Assembly: GCF_030010555.1 (NCBI RefSeq)
Contig: NZ_JASCQP010000045.1
Span: 85,802 to 149,801, forward strand
Length of the DNA: 64,000 nt
Direction: 5' to 3'
From: Halomonas rhizosphaerae
GTDB taxonomy: Bacteria; Pseudomonadota; Gammaproteobacteria; Pseudomonadales; Halomonadaceae
Under the pieces are notes generated by a model. That model was given only the letters and a program-made list of their open reading frames with translations, ran no database searches and had not been told where the DNA came from. Numbering within the stretch: position 1 is the first letter of the stretch; each line of letters begins with the position of its first letter. The position numbers were made by a program, and so were the translations under genes. Shown one piece after another: positions 18,135 to 28,417 of the stretch.

Positions 18135-21100
18135 ATGCAACACGTCGCACACGAGGAGACCCGCCAGGATCTGCTCAAGCAACTCGAGGAGCGGCTGCAA
18201 GGCCGTCTGGACGAGGACAAGGCCGCCCAGGTCGGGGCCTTCGCCCGCCACTTCTATGCCACGGTACCGCTCGATGACCTGGCCGACCGCCGTCTCGACG
18301 ACATCTATGGCGCCACCCTCTCCGTGTGGCACTTCCTGCAGCAGTTCGATCCTGCCGACCCCAAGGTGCGGGTGTTCAATCCCGACTTCGAGCAGCATGG
18401 CTGGCAGTCCACCCACACCTTCATCGCCGTGCTCCATGAGGACATGCCCTTCCTGGTCGACTCGGTACGCATCGAGCTCAACCGACGCGGCATGACCGTC
18501 CATGCCATCCACAATGCGGTGCTGGCGACGGAGCGCGATGGCCAGCACCGGCTCATGCGGGTCACCCCGACGCGGCAGGCCGACGCCCCGCAGGGCCGGG
18601 AATCGCTGATCGCCATCGAGGTCGACCGCCATTCGGACCCGACGCTGCTCGAGGACATCGAGGCGAGCCTGCAGGAGGTGCTGCGCGACGTGCGCACCGC
18701 GGTGGCCGACTTCGAGCCGATGCGCGAGCAGGCCCGGGCGGCCGTCGCCGAGCTCAAGGCCTCGCGCCCGGAGCAGATCGATGCCGCCGACCATGAGGAG
18801 GCCATCACCTTCCTCGAGTGGCTGCTGCATGACAACTTCACCTTCCTGGGTTACGACGAGTATGTCGTCCACGAAGCCGAGGGGCGGCAGCGCCTCGATC
18901 GGGTCGACGAGAGCAAGCTGGGCGTGTTCCGCCTCGACCAGCCCCGTTACCAGGAGCGTATCCGCACCGACCAGGGTGTCGAGGGGGACCACTACGTGCT
19001 GGTCCCCCAACTGCTCTCGTTCGCCAAGAGCGCCCACCATGCGCGCATCCATCGCCCGACCTATCCCGACTACATCTCGATCGACCGCTATGATGACCAG
19101 GGGCGGGTCATCGGCGAGCGGCGCTTCCTCGGTCTTTACACCGCCACCGTCTACAACGAGTCGCCGCGCAACGTGCCGATCCTGCGCCGCAAGATCAAGA
19201 CGGTGATGGACAAGTCCGGCTTCAATCCCAAGGGCCACAACGGCAAGCACCTGCTGCATATCCTCGAGGTCTATCCCCGCGATGATCTCTTCCAGATCGA
19301 TACCGACGAGCTGACCCAGACGGCCCTGGGCATCCTCGACATGCGCGAGCGGCGTCGGGTGCGGCTGTTCATCCGCGAGGACCGCTCCGGCAAGTTCTAC
19401 TCCTGCCTGGCCTTCGTGCCGCGCGACGTCTTCTCCACCGAGCTGCGTCTGCGCATCCAGGACATGCTCTGCGAGGAGCTCGACGCCACCTTCGGCGACT
19501 TCAACACCTACCTCTCTGAGTCGGTGCTGGCCCGCATCCAGTTCATCCTGCGCTTCACGGGGGATCAGCCGGCGGACTACGACCTGCGGCGGCTGGAAGC
19601 CAAGCTGGCGACGCTGGCCCGCAACTGGCGCGACGACCTCCAGGGCGCCGCCATCGAGGGGTTCGGCGAGGAGCAGGCCAACCTGCTGATGGACCGCTTC
19701 CGCGATGCCTTCCCCGCCAGCTATCGCGACGACTTCTCTGCACGCACCGCGGTCTACGATCTGCAGCACATCAGCGAACTGGATGATGGCTGTCCGCTGG
19801 CGCTCTCCCTCTACCGACTGGTCGAGGAGGAGGGCAGCGGGGTCAACCTCAAGCTGTTCCACCGTGACCAGCCCATCCCGCTCTCCGACGTGTTGCCAAT
19901 GATGGAGAACCTGGGTCTCAGGGTGATCGGCGAGCGCCCCTACGAGCTGGAGGCGCGGGATGCCAGCTACTGGATCCACGACTTCGACCTGGAGCACCAC
20001 ACCAGTACCGAGGTAAACCTGCAGGAGATGCGCGGGCCTTTCGTCGAGGCCTTCCAGCGTATCTGGAACGGGGACGCCGACAACGACCCCTTCAACCGGC
20101 TGATCATCGGCGCCAACCTGGACTGGCGCGAGGTGGCCATGCTGCGGGGCTATGCCCGCTACCTCAAGCAGATCCGCTTTGGTGTCTCCCAGGGCTACAT
20201 GGCCACCACCCTGGTCAACCATCCGGAGATCACTCGCGAGTTGGTGACGCTCTTCGAGCTGCGCTTCGATCCGGCCGAACGTCCGCCGGAAGGCGAGATC
20301 GAGGCCTGCACGACACGCATCATCCGTCTGCTCGACGATGTCGCCAGCCTCAACGATGACCAGCTGCTGCGCCGCTTCATGGAGCTGATCCAGGCAACCC
20401 AGCGCACCAACTACTACCAGAAGAGTGACGATGGCCGTCACAAGGACTACATGTCCTTCAAGATGGAGCCTTCCCGGGTCACCGGCATGCCCAAGCCGCG
20501 GCCGGCCTACGAGATCTTCGTCTGCTCGCCGCGCCTGGAAGGGGTGCACCTGCGCGGTGGCAAGGTCGCGCGGGGCGGGTTGCGCTGGTCCGACCGCTTC
20601 GAGGACTTCCGTACCGAGGTGCTCGGCCTGGTCAAGGCGCAGCAGGTCAAGAACGCGGTGATCGTGCCGGTGGGTGCCAAGGGCGGCTTCATCTGCAAGC
20701 GCCTTCCCGAGGGCGGGGACCGCGACGCCATCCAGCAGGAGGGCATTGCCTGCTACAAGACCTTCATCCGCGCCCTGCTCGACGTCACTGACAACCGCGT
20801 GGGGGGCGAGATCGTGCCGCCTCGGGATGTGGTGCGCCACGACGACGACGACGCCTACCTGGTGGTGGCCGCCGACAAGGGCACCGCGACCTTCTCCGAC
20901 ATCGCCAACGAGATCTCGGCCGAGTACGGCCACTGGCTGGGCGATGCCTTCGCCTCGGGCGGGGCCAACGGCTACGACCACAAGAAGATGGGCATCACCG
21001 CCAAGGGCGCCTGGGAATCGGTCAAGCGCCACTTCCGCGGCCTGGGGCTGAACACCCAGCAGGACGAGTTCACGGTGCTCGGCATCGGTGACATGGCGGG

Positions 21101-22976
21101 CGACGTTTTCGGCAACGGCATGCTGCTCTCCGACAGGATCCGCCTGGTGGGAGCCTTCAACCACCTGCATATCTTCGTCGACCCGACCCCGGACGTGGCG
21201 GCGAGCTTCGCCGAGCGCCAGCGTCTGTTCGCCCTGCCGCGCTCCAGCTGGGAGGACTACAACGCCGAGCTGATCTCCGAGGGCGGCGGGGTGTTCAAGC
21301 GCTCGGCCAAGACCGTCCCCATCTCCAAGCAGATGAAGGCGCTGTTCGGCATAAAGGAGGACAAGCTCGCCCCTAACGAGCTGATCCGCGCCATGCTCAA
21401 GTCACGGGTCGACCTGCTGTGGAACGGCGGCATCGGCACCTACGTCAAGAGCAGTGAGGAGACCGACGCCCAGGTGGGGGACAAGGCCAACGACGGCCTG
21501 CGCATCGATGGCCGCGAGCTGCAGTGTCGCGTCATCGGCGAGGGCGGCAACCTCGGCCTCACCCAGCGCGGGCGCATGGAAGCGGCCGCCCAGGGCGTAC
21601 GGGTCACCACCGACTTCATTGACAATGCCGGCGGGGTCAACTGCTCCGACCATGAGGTCAACATCAAGATCCTCATCGACGAGGTAGTCAAGCGTGGCGA
21701 CATGACCGAGAAGCAGCGCAACCAGCTGCTCGCCGACATGACCGGCGAGGTCTCGGACCTGGTGCTGCTGGACAACTATCGCCAGACCCAGGCGCTGGAT
21801 CTCGCCGAGCTCCTCTCCCGGCAGGGCATCGGGCCCTTCCGGCGCTTCATCAGTGAGCTGGAGGCCGCCGGCCAGATCGACCGCGAGCTGGAGTTCCTGC
21901 CCGACGACGAGGTGCTCAAGGAGCGCGCCGCCAACGAGCAGGGGATGTTGCTGCCGGAGCTTTCGGTGCTGATTTCCTACGCCAAGAGCGTGCTCAAGGG
22001 CGACCTGATCGTCTCGGACGTGCCCGACGACCCGACCATCGTCAAGTTCGTCGAGCGGATCTTTCCCGGGGTGCTGGTCGAGCGCTACAAGGAGGAGATG
22101 TACGACCACCGCCTGAAGCGCGAGATCGTCGCCACCCAGGTGGCCAACGACCTAGTCGACCACATGGGCATCGTCTTCGTGCGCCGGCTGATCGACTCCA
22201 CCGGCGCCGACCGTGCCACCATCGCCCGCTCCTATGTGGTGGCGCGCGACAGCTTCCAGTTGCCGCGCCTGTGGGAGCAGATCGAGGCGCTGGACAACCG
22301 GGTGCCGAGCGCGGTGCAGTACGCCATGATGCTCGACCTAATGCGCATGCTGCGTCGTGCCACCCGCTGGTTCCTGCGCAACCGTACCGGCATGAGCACG
22401 CGGGATGCCATCGACTTCTTCGCCCCGCGGCTGGCTCAGCTGCAGGAGAACATCGGCAAGCGCCTGCGCGGCGAGGAGCACGAGGCCTGGGAGTCCCGCC
22501 GCAACGAGCTCACGGAGGCCGGCGTGCCGGAGGCCCTGGCCTCTACCGTGGCAGCCGCCGGTAGCCTCTACGCGGCACTCGGCATCATCCAGGCGGCCCG
22601 CCAGACCAACGAGAAGCCCCAGCGTGTCGCCGAAGTGTACTACGAGATCGGCGATCGCCTGGAACTGCCGTGGATGATCCAGCAGATCACCGATCTCAAG
22701 GTGCGCGACAGCTGGCAGGCCCAGGCCCGCGAGACCTTCCGCGATGACATCGATCGCCAGCAGCTGGCGCTGACCACCAGCGTGCTGGGCATGGAAGGCG
22801 GCCCGCGCGACGCCGTGGAGCGGGTGGAGCAATGGCTCTCGCTCCACCAGGGCATGCACCGGCGCTGGTGCCGCCTGCTCGAGGAGGTGAGCAGCGGCAG
22901 CCATGGCGGTTTCCCGCTCTTCGCGGTGGCCGTGCGTGAGCTGGTCGACCTGGCCGAGAGCAATCGCGAGACCTGA
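18135..22976 (+). CDS. gdhB: NAD-specific glutamate dehydrogenase, large (180 kDa) type
   Basis: Deaminates L-glutamate to 2-oxoglutarate with NAD+, mainly catabolic. At 1613 residues it belongs to the L_180 class known from Pseudomonas and Streptomyces. The N-terminal half contains ACT-like regulatory segments (HTFIAVLHEDMPFLVDSVRI near residue 100). The catalytic core starts near residue 805 with GGKVARGGLRWSDRFEDFRT and VPVGAKGGFICKRLP. The nucleotide-binding part includes GIGDMAGDVFGNGMLLS, and RVIGEGGNLGLTQ follows. The C-terminal helical region is complete. The ATG at 18135 has GAGGTG five bases upstream. A strong bidirectional hairpin ends the unit. Confidence 0.96.
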   Translation: MQHVAHEETRQDLLKQLEERLQGRLDEDKAAQVGAFARHFYATVPLDDLADRRLDDIYGATLSVWHFLQQFDPADPKVRVFNPDFEQHGWQSTHTFIAVLHEDMPFLVDSVRIELNRRGMTVHAIHNAVLATERDGQHRLMRVTPTRQADAPQGRESLIAIEVDRHSDPTLLEDIEASLQEVLRDVRTAVADFEPMREQARAAVAELKASRPEQIDAADHEEAITFLEWLLHDNFTFLGYDEYVVHEAEGRQRLDRVDESKLGVFRLDQPRYQERIRTDQGVEGDHYVLVPQLLSFAKSAHHARIHRPTYPDYISIDRYDDQGRVIGERRFLGLYTATVYNESPRNVPILRRKIKTVMDKSGFNPKGHNGKHLLHILEVYPRDDLFQIDTDELTQTALGILDMRERRRVRLFIREDRSGKFYSCLAFVPRDVFSTELRLRIQDMLCEELDATFGDFNTYLSESVLARIQFILRFTGDQPADYDLRRLEAKLATLARNWRDDLQGAAIEGFGEEQANLLMDRFRDAFPASYRDDFSARTAVYDLQHISELDDGCPLALSLYRLVEEEGSGVNLKLFHRDQPIPLSDVLPMMENLGLRVIGERPYELEARDASYWIHDFDLEHHTSTEVNLQEMRGPFVEAFQRIWNGDADNDPFNRLIIGANLDWREVAMLRGYARYLKQIRFGVSQGYMATTLVNHPEITRELVTLFELRFDPAERPPEGEIEACTTRIIRLLDDVASLNDDQLLRRFMELIQATQRTNYYQKSDDGRHKDYMSFKMEPSRVTGMPKPRPAYEIFVCSPRLEGVHLRGGKVARGGLRWSDRFEDFRTEVLGLVKAQQVKNAVIVPVGAKGGFICKRLPEGGDRDAIQQEGIACYKTFIRALLDVTDNRVGGEIVPPRDVVRHDDDDAYLVVAADKGTATFSDIANEISAEYGHWLGDAFASGGANGYDHKKMGITAKGAWESVKRHFRGLGLNTQQDEFTVLGIGDMAGDVFGNGMLLSDRIRLVGAFNHLHIFVDPTPDVAASFAERQRLFALPRSSWEDYNAELISEGGGVFKRSAKTVPISKQMKALFGIKEDKLAPNELIRAMLKSRVDLLWNGGIGTYVKSSEETDAQVGDKANDGLRIDGRELQCRVIGEGGNLGLTQRGRMEAAAQGVRVTTDFIDNAGGVNCSDHEVNIKILIDEVVKRGDMTEKQRNQLLADMTGEVSDLVLLDNYRQTQALDLAELLSRQGIGPFRRFISELEAAGQIDRELEFLPDDEVLKERAANEQGMLLPELSVLISYAKSVLKGDLIVSDVPDDPTIVKFVERIFPGVLVERYKEEMYDHRLKREIVATQVANDLVDHMGIVFVRRLIDSTGADRATIARSYVVARDSFQLPRLWEQIEALDNRVPSAVQYAMMLDLMRMLRRATRWFLRNRTGMSTRDAIDFFAPRLAQLQENIGKRLRGEEHEAWESRRNELTEAGVPEALASTVAAAGSLYAALGIIQAARQTNEKPQRVAEVYYEIGDRLELPWMIQQITDLKVRDSWQAQARETFRDDIDRQQLALTTSVLGMEGGPRDAVERVEQWLSLHQGMHRRWCRLLEEVSSGSHGGFPLFAVAVRELVDLAESNRET

Positions 22977-22999
22977 CCGATCCGCCGTGCACATGGCCG

Positions 23000-23038
23000 T
23001 AAACACGATCCCCCGCCATCGGCGGGGGATCGTGTTTA
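23000..23038. terminator. Bidirectional terminator between gdhB and mgtE
   Basis: A perfect 18-bp inverted repeat (arms 23000-23017 and 23021-23038, 3-base loop) lies between the convergent gdhB and mgtE stop codons. A/T residues at the outer ends of the stem provide a weak T-tract in both directions. Confidence 0.85.
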
Positions 23039-23061
23039 TGGTGGCTTGGGTGAGACAGCGG

Positions 23062-24414
23062 TCATAGCAGGAACAGCGTGGCCAGTCCCAGGAAGGCCAT
23101 GAAGCCCACCACGTCGGTCACCGTGGTCAGGATCACCGACCCCGAGAGGGCGGGATCGATGCCCGCGCGCTTGAGCATCAGCGGGATCACGATGCCGGCT
23201 ATGCCGGCGGCCAGCATGTTGATCACCAGGGCGGCGGCGATGATGACGCCGATGGCGATGCTGCCGAACCAGAGCACCGCGAGCACGGCCACCACCAGCG
23301 ACCAGAGCACGCCGTTAAGGGCGGCGATGCCGATCTCCTTGCGCAGCAGCCAGCTGCTGTTGGTGCGGCTGATCTGGCCCAGGGCCAGGCCGCGGATCGC
23401 CAGGGTCAGGGTCTGGCTGCCGGCGATGCCGCCCATGCTGGCGACGATGGGCATCAGCACCGCCAGCGCCACGATCTTGTCCAGGGCATCCTCGAAGCGG
23501 CCGATCACCCAGGCGGCCAGGAAGGCGGTGACCAGATTGATGCCGAGCCACACGGCGCGTCGCTTGGCGCTGGGCATCACCGGCGCGAAGAGGTCCTCCT
23601 CCTCGTCCAGGCCGGCCATGTTCATCAGCGCCTGCTCGGAGTTCTCGCGGATCACGTCGACGATGTCGTCGATGACGATGCGCCCGAGCAGCAGGCCGTC
23701 CTCGTCGACCACCGGCGCGGAGGCCAGGTCGTGGGTCTGGAAGAGGGTGGCCACCTCACGGGAATGCATGGTCACCTGGATGCTGTCCACCTCCTGGTCC
23801 ATCAGGTCGGCGACGGCCATCTCGGGGTCGTTGGCGACCAGGCGGGCCAGCGGCAGCACCCCCACGAAGAAGCCATTGCGGTCGACCACCATCAGCGCAT
23901 GGGTGTTGTCGGGCACCGTCTCCTTCCAGCGAAGGAAGCGCTTGACCGTCTCCAGGCTGACGTCGGCGCGCACGGCGATGGTGTCGGTGCGCATCAGGCG
24001 ACCGGCGCTGTCCTCCTCGAAGGAGAGGGTCTCCTGCAGCCGGCTGCGCTGCAGCTCGTCCATCGAGCGCAGCATGTCCTCGGCCACCTGCTGGGGCAGG
24101 TCTTCGAAGATCTCGGCGAGGTCCGTGGTGTCGAGGCCGGAAGTGGCGGCCACGATCTCGGCATGGTCCATGTCATCGAGCAGGGTGCTGCGCACCTCGT
24201 CGTGCACGTGAAGCAGGACCTCACCGTCGACCTCGCCCGGTACCCGTTCCCACAGCTTGATGCGCGCCGCCGGCGGCAGCGACTCCAGCAGCAGGGCGAC
24301 CTCCGCGGGCTCCAGGTCGGCCAGGACGTCGTCGACGGCATCGAGCCGCTCGTCGCCCAGCGCCCGGTGAATGCGCGAGAGGCGGTCCTCGAGGGTTTCG
24401 GTGGTATCGGCCAT
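23062..24414 (-). CDS. mgtE: Magnesium transporter MgtE
   Basis: Inner-membrane Mg2+ channel gated by cytoplasmic Mg2+ sensing. From the ATG at 24414 (AGGGAGA upstream) the protein has 450 residues. The N-domain superhelix covers about 1-130 with repeated AEVALLLESLPP-type motifs. Paired CBS domains follow (SAGRLMRTDTIAVRADVSLE, then VADLMDQEVDSIQVTMHSRE). A membrane domain with about five helices completes it. The ion-path motif GGIAGSQTLTLAIRGLALG is intact. It is convergent with gdhB and divergent from pyrD. Confidence 0.96.
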   Translation of the reverse strand: MADTTETLEDRLSRIHRALGDERLDAVDDVLADLEPAEVALLLESLPPAARIKLWERVPGEVDGEVLLHVHDEVRSTLLDDMDHAEIVAATSGLDTTDLAEIFEDLPQQVAEDMLRSMDELQRSRLQETLSFEEDSAGRLMRTDTIAVRADVSLETVKRFLRWKETVPDNTHALMVVDRNGFFVGVLPLARLVANDPEMAVADLMDQEVDSIQVTMHSREVATLFQTHDLASAPVVDEDGLLLGRIVIDDIVDVIRENSEQALMNMAGLDEEEDLFAPVMPSAKRRAVWLGINLVTAFLAAWVIGRFEDALDKIVALAVLMPIVASMGGIAGSQTLTLAIRGLALGQISRTNSSWLLRKEIGIAALNGVLWSLVVAVLAVLWFGSIAIGVIIAAALVINMLAAGIAGIVIPLMLKRAGIDPALSGSVILTTVTDVVGFMAFLGLATLFLL

Positions 24415-24574
24415 ATGGGTCTCCCTGGCTTCGGCTGCACGGCCCATCCGGCCGTGATCGCAACGACGTTGCCCACAGTAGACCACAGAACGGCCCTTGA
24501 CGGTGCCGGCGCGGGACCCCGCGGCGGCGGCCGCATGGCAACGTGACGGCGTCGTTTCCCGTCCGCGGCACTGC

Positions 24575-24580
24575 TATACT
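24575..24580 (+). promoter_or_regulatory. Candidate -10 box of pyrD
   Basis: TATACT lies 37 bases before the pyrD ATG in a GC-rich context. The -35 region is not close to consensus. Confidence 0.35.
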
Positions 24581-24616
24581 CTGCCGCCCCGTCTACCACC
24601 CTTGTCCGGAGTCGCC

Positions 24617-25642
24617 ATGTATTCACTCGCCCGCTCGCTGCTGTTTCGCCTGGACGCCGAGACCGCCCACGGGGTCGCCTTGAAGGGGCTCGACCTGGCC
24701 GGTCGCCTGGGCCTGGCGGGGCGACTCGGCGGCGGGCGGGTCGAGGACCCGGTGGAGCTGATGGGGCTGCGCTTTCCCAACCGGGTGGGCCTGGCCGCCG
24801 GGCTGGACAAGAACGCCGAGCATCTCGATGCCCTGGGCGCACTTGGCTTCGGCTTCGTCGAGGTGGGCACCGTGACGCCCCTGGCCCAGGACGGTAATCC
24901 CCGGCCGCGGCTGTTCCGCCTGCCAGAGGCCGGCGCCATCATCAACCGCATGGGCTTCAACAACGCCGGGGTGGATCACCTGGTAGCCCGTGTGCAGGCG
25001 AGCCGCTACGACGGGGTGATCGGCATCAACATCGGCAAGAACCTCACCACGCCGGTGGAGCAGGCGGTGGACGATTACCTGACCTGCCTGCGCAAGGTGC
25101 ACGGCCATGCGCACTACATCACGGTGAACATCTCCTCCCCCAATACCCCGGGGCTGCGCAACCTGCAGTTCGGCGAGCATCTGAATGCGCTGCTCGGTGC
25201 GCTGCGCGAGGAGGGGACCCGGCTTGATCGTGATGCCGGTCGCCGCGTCCCCCTGGCGGTGAAGATCGCCCCGGACATGAACCCCGAGGAGGTCGGCCTG
25301 GTGGCTCGCACCCTCGAGGACAACGCCATCGACGCGGTGATCGCCACCAACACCACGGTCTTCCGCGAGGCGGTAGCGGGGCTCGAGCATGCCGACGAGC
25401 AGGGGGGGCTCTCCGGGCGGCCGGTGTTCGAGCCGTCGAACACGGTGATCCGCGAGCTGCGCCGTCGCCTCCCCGGCATGCCGATCATCGGCGTGGGCGG
25501 CATCGACAGCGGCGAGGCGGCGCTGGCCAAGGTGGCGGCCGGCGCCGACCTGGTGCAACTCTATTCCGGCTTCATCTATCGTGGGCCGGCGCTGGTGGGG
25601 GAGTGTGCCCGGGCGCTGCAGGCCCGTTTCGCCGGGCAGTGA
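24617..25642 (+). CDS. pyrD: Dihydroorotate dehydrogenase (quinone), class 2
   Basis: Oxidises dihydroorotate to orotate in pyrimidine synthesis, passing electrons to membrane quinones. The start [18 protein letters not shown] gives 341 residues and the N-terminal helical extension typical of class 2 enzymes that bind the membrane. [20 protein letters not shown] is the FMN-site signature. [19 protein letters not shown] sequence (here [16 protein letters not shown]) carries the catalytic serine near residue 174. [20 protein letters not shown] and [13 protein letters not shown] are at the C-terminus. Confidence 0.97.
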   Translation: MYSLARSLLFRLDAETAHGVALKGLDLAGRLGLAGRLGGGRVEDPVELMGLRFPNRVGLAAGLDKNAEHLDALGALGFGFVEVGTVTPLAQDGNPRPRLFRLPEAGAIINRMGFNNAGVDHLVARVQASRYDGVIGINIGKNLTTPVEQAVDDYLTCLRKVHGHAHYITVNISSPNTPGLRNLQFGEHLNALLGALREEGTRLDRDAGRRVPLAVKIAPDMNPEEVGLVARTLEDNAIDAVIATNTTVFREAVAGLEHADEQGGLSGRPVFEPSNTVIRELRRRLPGMPIIGVGGIDSGEAALAKVAAGADLVQLYSGFIYRGPALVGECARALQARFAGQ

Positions 25643-25660
25643 GGGCCCGGCGGGCGGCCA

Positions 25661-25690
25661 CTAAAAAGCCCATGGCACGGCCATGGGCTT
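25661..25690. terminator. Terminator between pyrD and rmf
   Basis: A 10-bp stem AAGCCCATGG / CCATGGGCTT with a 5-base loop spans 25666-25690. The five A residues before it on the plus strand make a T-run on the minus strand. It therefore serves rmf best and may also stop pyrD transcription. Confidence 0.8.
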
Positions 25691-25744
25691 GATATGTTCG
25701 TCAACACCTCTGACGATGGGCTGATGACCCGGTGAATGCGGGGG

Positions 25745-25951
25745 TCACATCACCATGGGGTTCTTGTGAATGCCGGAGACTCCCGTCATGCCGGACCATT
25801 GATCCCCACGACCTTCACGCCAACCGCTCATCCAGTACTCGCGTAGATTGATATCCTGACTTGGACAGTCATCGCGGGAACGACCTGAGAGTCCCGCCTT
25901 GTACCCATGAACATAGGCACGCTGGAAGCGATCACGTTTCTGTCGTTTCAT
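25745..25951 (-). CDS. rmf: Ribosome modulation factor
   Basis: Small basic protein that dimerises 70S ribosomes into inactive 100S particles in stationary phase. MKRQKRDRFQRAYVHGYKAG begins the protein, then SGRSRDDCPSQDINLREYWM and SGWREGRGDQW complete the conserved core. The C-terminal tail (SGMTGVSGIHKNPMVM) makes it 68 residues, longer than the 55 of E. coli. AAGAGG lies at good distance before the ATG; in-frame ATGs upstream lack one. Confidence 0.95.
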   Translation of the reverse strand: MKRQKRDRFQRAYVHGYKAGLSGRSRDDCPSQDINLREYWMSGWREGRGDQWSGMTGVSGIHKNPMVM

Positions 25952-26107
25952 TGGACTACCTCTTGATGAAGGTACCGACGAGAACCCGGCCTCGAGACCG
26001 GATTCATGTTGCCCGGGCGACATCGGTCTCTGCGGCAACTCCGTGCTGCACGACGACTCGAGGCCCGCTGACAGAACGCATGCGTCATTCAGTAGCTACT
26101 CAGTCAT

Positions 26108-26136
26108 TGATAGCCCAGGATGACGACGATTGTCGA
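26108..26136 (-). promoter_or_regulatory. Possible rmf promoter
   Basis: On the minus strand TCGACA (26131-26136) and CTATCA (26108-26113) are 17 bases apart, about 155 bases upstream of rmf. The match is moderate. The rest of the 261-base rmf-rlmKL spacer (25952-26212) shows no open frame of note and must contain the divergent start signals of both genes. Confidence 0.3.
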
Positions 26137-26212
26137 CCGATGATTTGTAACAAGGCGTTCACCTGCCCGTCACGCCTTCACTCCGGCCAGGCGCCACGCC
26201 GATGGATATGTC

Positions 26213-28417
26213 ATGACTGAACTGCACTCCCCTGATTCACTGGATCTTCTGGCCACCTGCCCGCGGGGCATCGAGCTGCTGCTGGCCGACGAGCTGGCCG
26301 CCCTGGGTGCCGTGCCCGGCAAGACCACGGTGGCCGGGGTCCACCTGCGCGCGAGCCTCGAGAGCGCCTACCGCATCTGCCTCTGGTCGCGGCTGGCCAA
26401 CCGGCTGGTGCTCTGCCTGGCACAGGAGGAGGGCGTCGAGGCCCCCGAGGCGCTGCGTGCCGCCACCGCGGCCATCGACTGGCGGGACCACCTCGCACCG
26501 GGCGCGACCCTGGCGGTGGACTTCCACGGCCGCGCCGAGGCGATCCGCCACACCCGCTTCGGTGCCCAGACCGTCAAGGACGGGGTGGTGGACCGCCTCC
26601 ACGCCGAGGGCCGGCCGCGGCCCGACGTCGATACCCGGCAGCCGGACCTGCGCCTCTATGCCCACCTGCACCGTGGGCGGCTGACCCTGGGCGTGGACCT
26701 CTCGGGCGACAGCCTCCACCGCCGTGGCTATCGCCGCGACGTGGGCCATGCGCCGCTCAAGGAGAACCTGGCCGCCGCCCTGCTGGTGCGCGCCGGCTGG
26801 CCGGCGATGGCCCGGGAGGGGGCACCGCTGGTCGACCCGCTGTGCGGTGCCGGCACCCTGCTGATCGAGGCCGCCCTGATGGCCGCCGATATCGCCCCGG
26901 GCCTGGCCCGGGAGCGCTTCGGCTTCCACGGCTGGGCCGGCCACGACGAGCGCTGCTGGCGGGAGCTCAAGCGCGAGGCCGAGGCACGGGCCAGCATCGG
27001 GCGAAAGCGCTGCCGCTCGCGGCTTTATGGCTTCGACGAGAGTCCCCCGGCGCTGGCCGCGGCAAAGGCCAACGCCATGCGCGCCGGCGTGCCGGCGCTG
27101 ATCGAGCTCGAGGGGGGCTCGCTGACCGGGCTCGCGCGCCCCGAGGGGCTGCCCGACTCGCCCCGCGGACTGGTTATGACCAATCCCCCCTACGGCGAGC
27201 GCCTCGGCGAGCTTCCCGAACTGGTGCGCCTCTACGGCCAGCTCGGCGAGCGGGTCAGGGTGGCCTTCCCCGGCTGGCAGCTGGCGGTCTTCACCGCCAA
27301 CCCGGACCTCGGGCATCGCATCGGGCTGCGCGCCCGCAAGCAGTACTCGCTGCGCAACGGCCCCCTGGAGGCCAAGCTGCTGCTGATGGCGATTCCCGAG
27401 GCGGAGGAGTCGCCGTCCGGGGAGGCCGCCCCCGTGCGCTCCGAGGGGGCGCAGATGTTCGCCAACCGCCTGGAGAAGAACCGCCGGCGGCTGAAGAAGT
27501 GGCTCAAGAAGAGCGGCGAGAGCTGCTACCGGCTCTATGATGCCGACATGCCCGAGTACGCCCTGGCCATCGACCTCTACGGCGACCGGGTGCACGTCCA
27601 GGAGTATGCGCCGCCCAGGTCCGTCGATGTCGCCCAGGCCCAGAAGCGGCTGCACGAGGCGCTGGGGGTGATCCCCGACGTGCTCGGCGTCGATGCCGGG
27701 AAGGTCGTGGTCAAGCGCCGCGAGCGGCAGAGCGGTAAGGCGCAGTACCGCAAGCAGGCGGCCAGCGGTGAGCGCTTCGAGGTGCGCGAGGGCCGGGCGA
27801 GGCTGTGGGTCAACCTGCGCGACTACCTGGACACCGGCCTCTTCCTCGACAATCGCCCGGTGCGACGCCTGCTCGGCGAGATGGCCTCCGGCAAGCGTTT
27901 CCTCAACCTCTTCTGCTATACCGGGGCCGCCACGGTCCAGGCCGCCCTCGGGTCGCAGAAAGAGGGCACGGAGACGGCCGGCGGGGCCAGCGAGAGCGTC
28001 AGCGTCGACCTCTCCAACACCTACCTGGAGTGGGCCCGGGACAACTTCGCCCTCAACCGGCTCGACCCGGGGCGCCATCGGGTGGTGCGCGACGACTGCC
28101 TGCGCTGGCTGGAGACCGCCGGCGGCGAGTTCGACCTGATCTTCCTGGACCCGCCGACCTTCTCCAACTCCAAGAAGATGGCCGATACCCTAGACGTCCA
28201 ACGCGACCACGGCCGGCTGGTGCGCCTGGCCATGGCCCGTCTGGCCCCGGGGGGTACCCTGGTGTTCTCCAACAACCAGCGGCGCTTCACGCTGGATGCG
28301 GACCTCGCCGAGCAGTTCCGGGTGGAGGAAATCTCGGCGAAGACGTTCGATCCTGACTTTCAACGCCGCCCGGACCTGCATCATGTGTTCCTGATTCGCC
28401 ATCGGGAGGGCGCATGA
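26213..28417 (+). CDS. rlmL: Bifunctional 23S rRNA (guanine) methyltransferase RlmKL
   Basis: Fused enzyme: the N-terminal RlmL half makes m2G2445 and the C-terminal RlmK half makes m7G2069 in 23S rRNA (E. coli numbering). It has 734 residues. A THUMP domain covers about 45-155. The first methyltransferase has DPLCGAGTLLIEAAL near 207 and NPPYGERLGEL near 323. The linker contains FANRLEKNRRRLKKWLKKSG. The second methyltransferase has FLNLFCYTGAATVQAALG near 563 and DPPTFSNSKKM near 646. The stop codon overlaps the next gene's start (ATGA). Confidence 0.96.
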   Translation: MTELHSPDSLDLLATCPRGIELLLADELAALGAVPGKTTVAGVHLRASLESAYRICLWSRLANRLVLCLAQEEGVEAPEALRAATAAIDWRDHLAPGATLAVDFHGRAEAIRHTRFGAQTVKDGVVDRLHAEGRPRPDVDTRQPDLRLYAHLHRGRLTLGVDLSGDSLHRRGYRRDVGHAPLKENLAAALLVRAGWPAMAREGAPLVDPLCGAGTLLIEAALMAADIAPGLARERFGFHGWAGHDERCWRELKREAEARASIGRKRCRSRLYGFDESPPALAAAKANAMRAGVPALIELEGGSLTGLARPEGLPDSPRGLVMTNPPYGERLGELPELVRLYGQLGERVRVAFPGWQLAVFTANPDLGHRIGLRARKQYSLRNGPLEAKLLLMAIPEAEESPSGEAAPVRSEGAQMFANRLEKNRRRLKKWLKKSGESCYRLYDADMPEYALAIDLYGDRVHVQEYAPPRSVDVAQAQKRLHEALGVIPDVLGVDAGKVVVKRRERQSGKAQYRKQAASGERFEVREGRARLWVNLRDYLDTGLFLDNRPVRRLLGEMASGKRFLNLFCYTGAATVQAALGSQKEGTETAGGASESVSVDLSNTYLEWARDNFALNRLDPGRHRVVRDDCLRWLETAGGEFDLIFLDPPTFSNSKKMADTLDVQRDHGRLVRLAMARLAPGGTLVFSNNQRRFTLDADLAEQFRVEEISAKTFDPDFQRRPDLHHVFLIRHREGA

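Noticed and set aside
17976..21170. Open frame of about 1060 codons on the minus strand opposite gdhB
   Set aside because: It lies within the conserved NAD-glutamate dehydrogenase gene, has low-complexity composition and no motif, and arises from GC-rich third positions.
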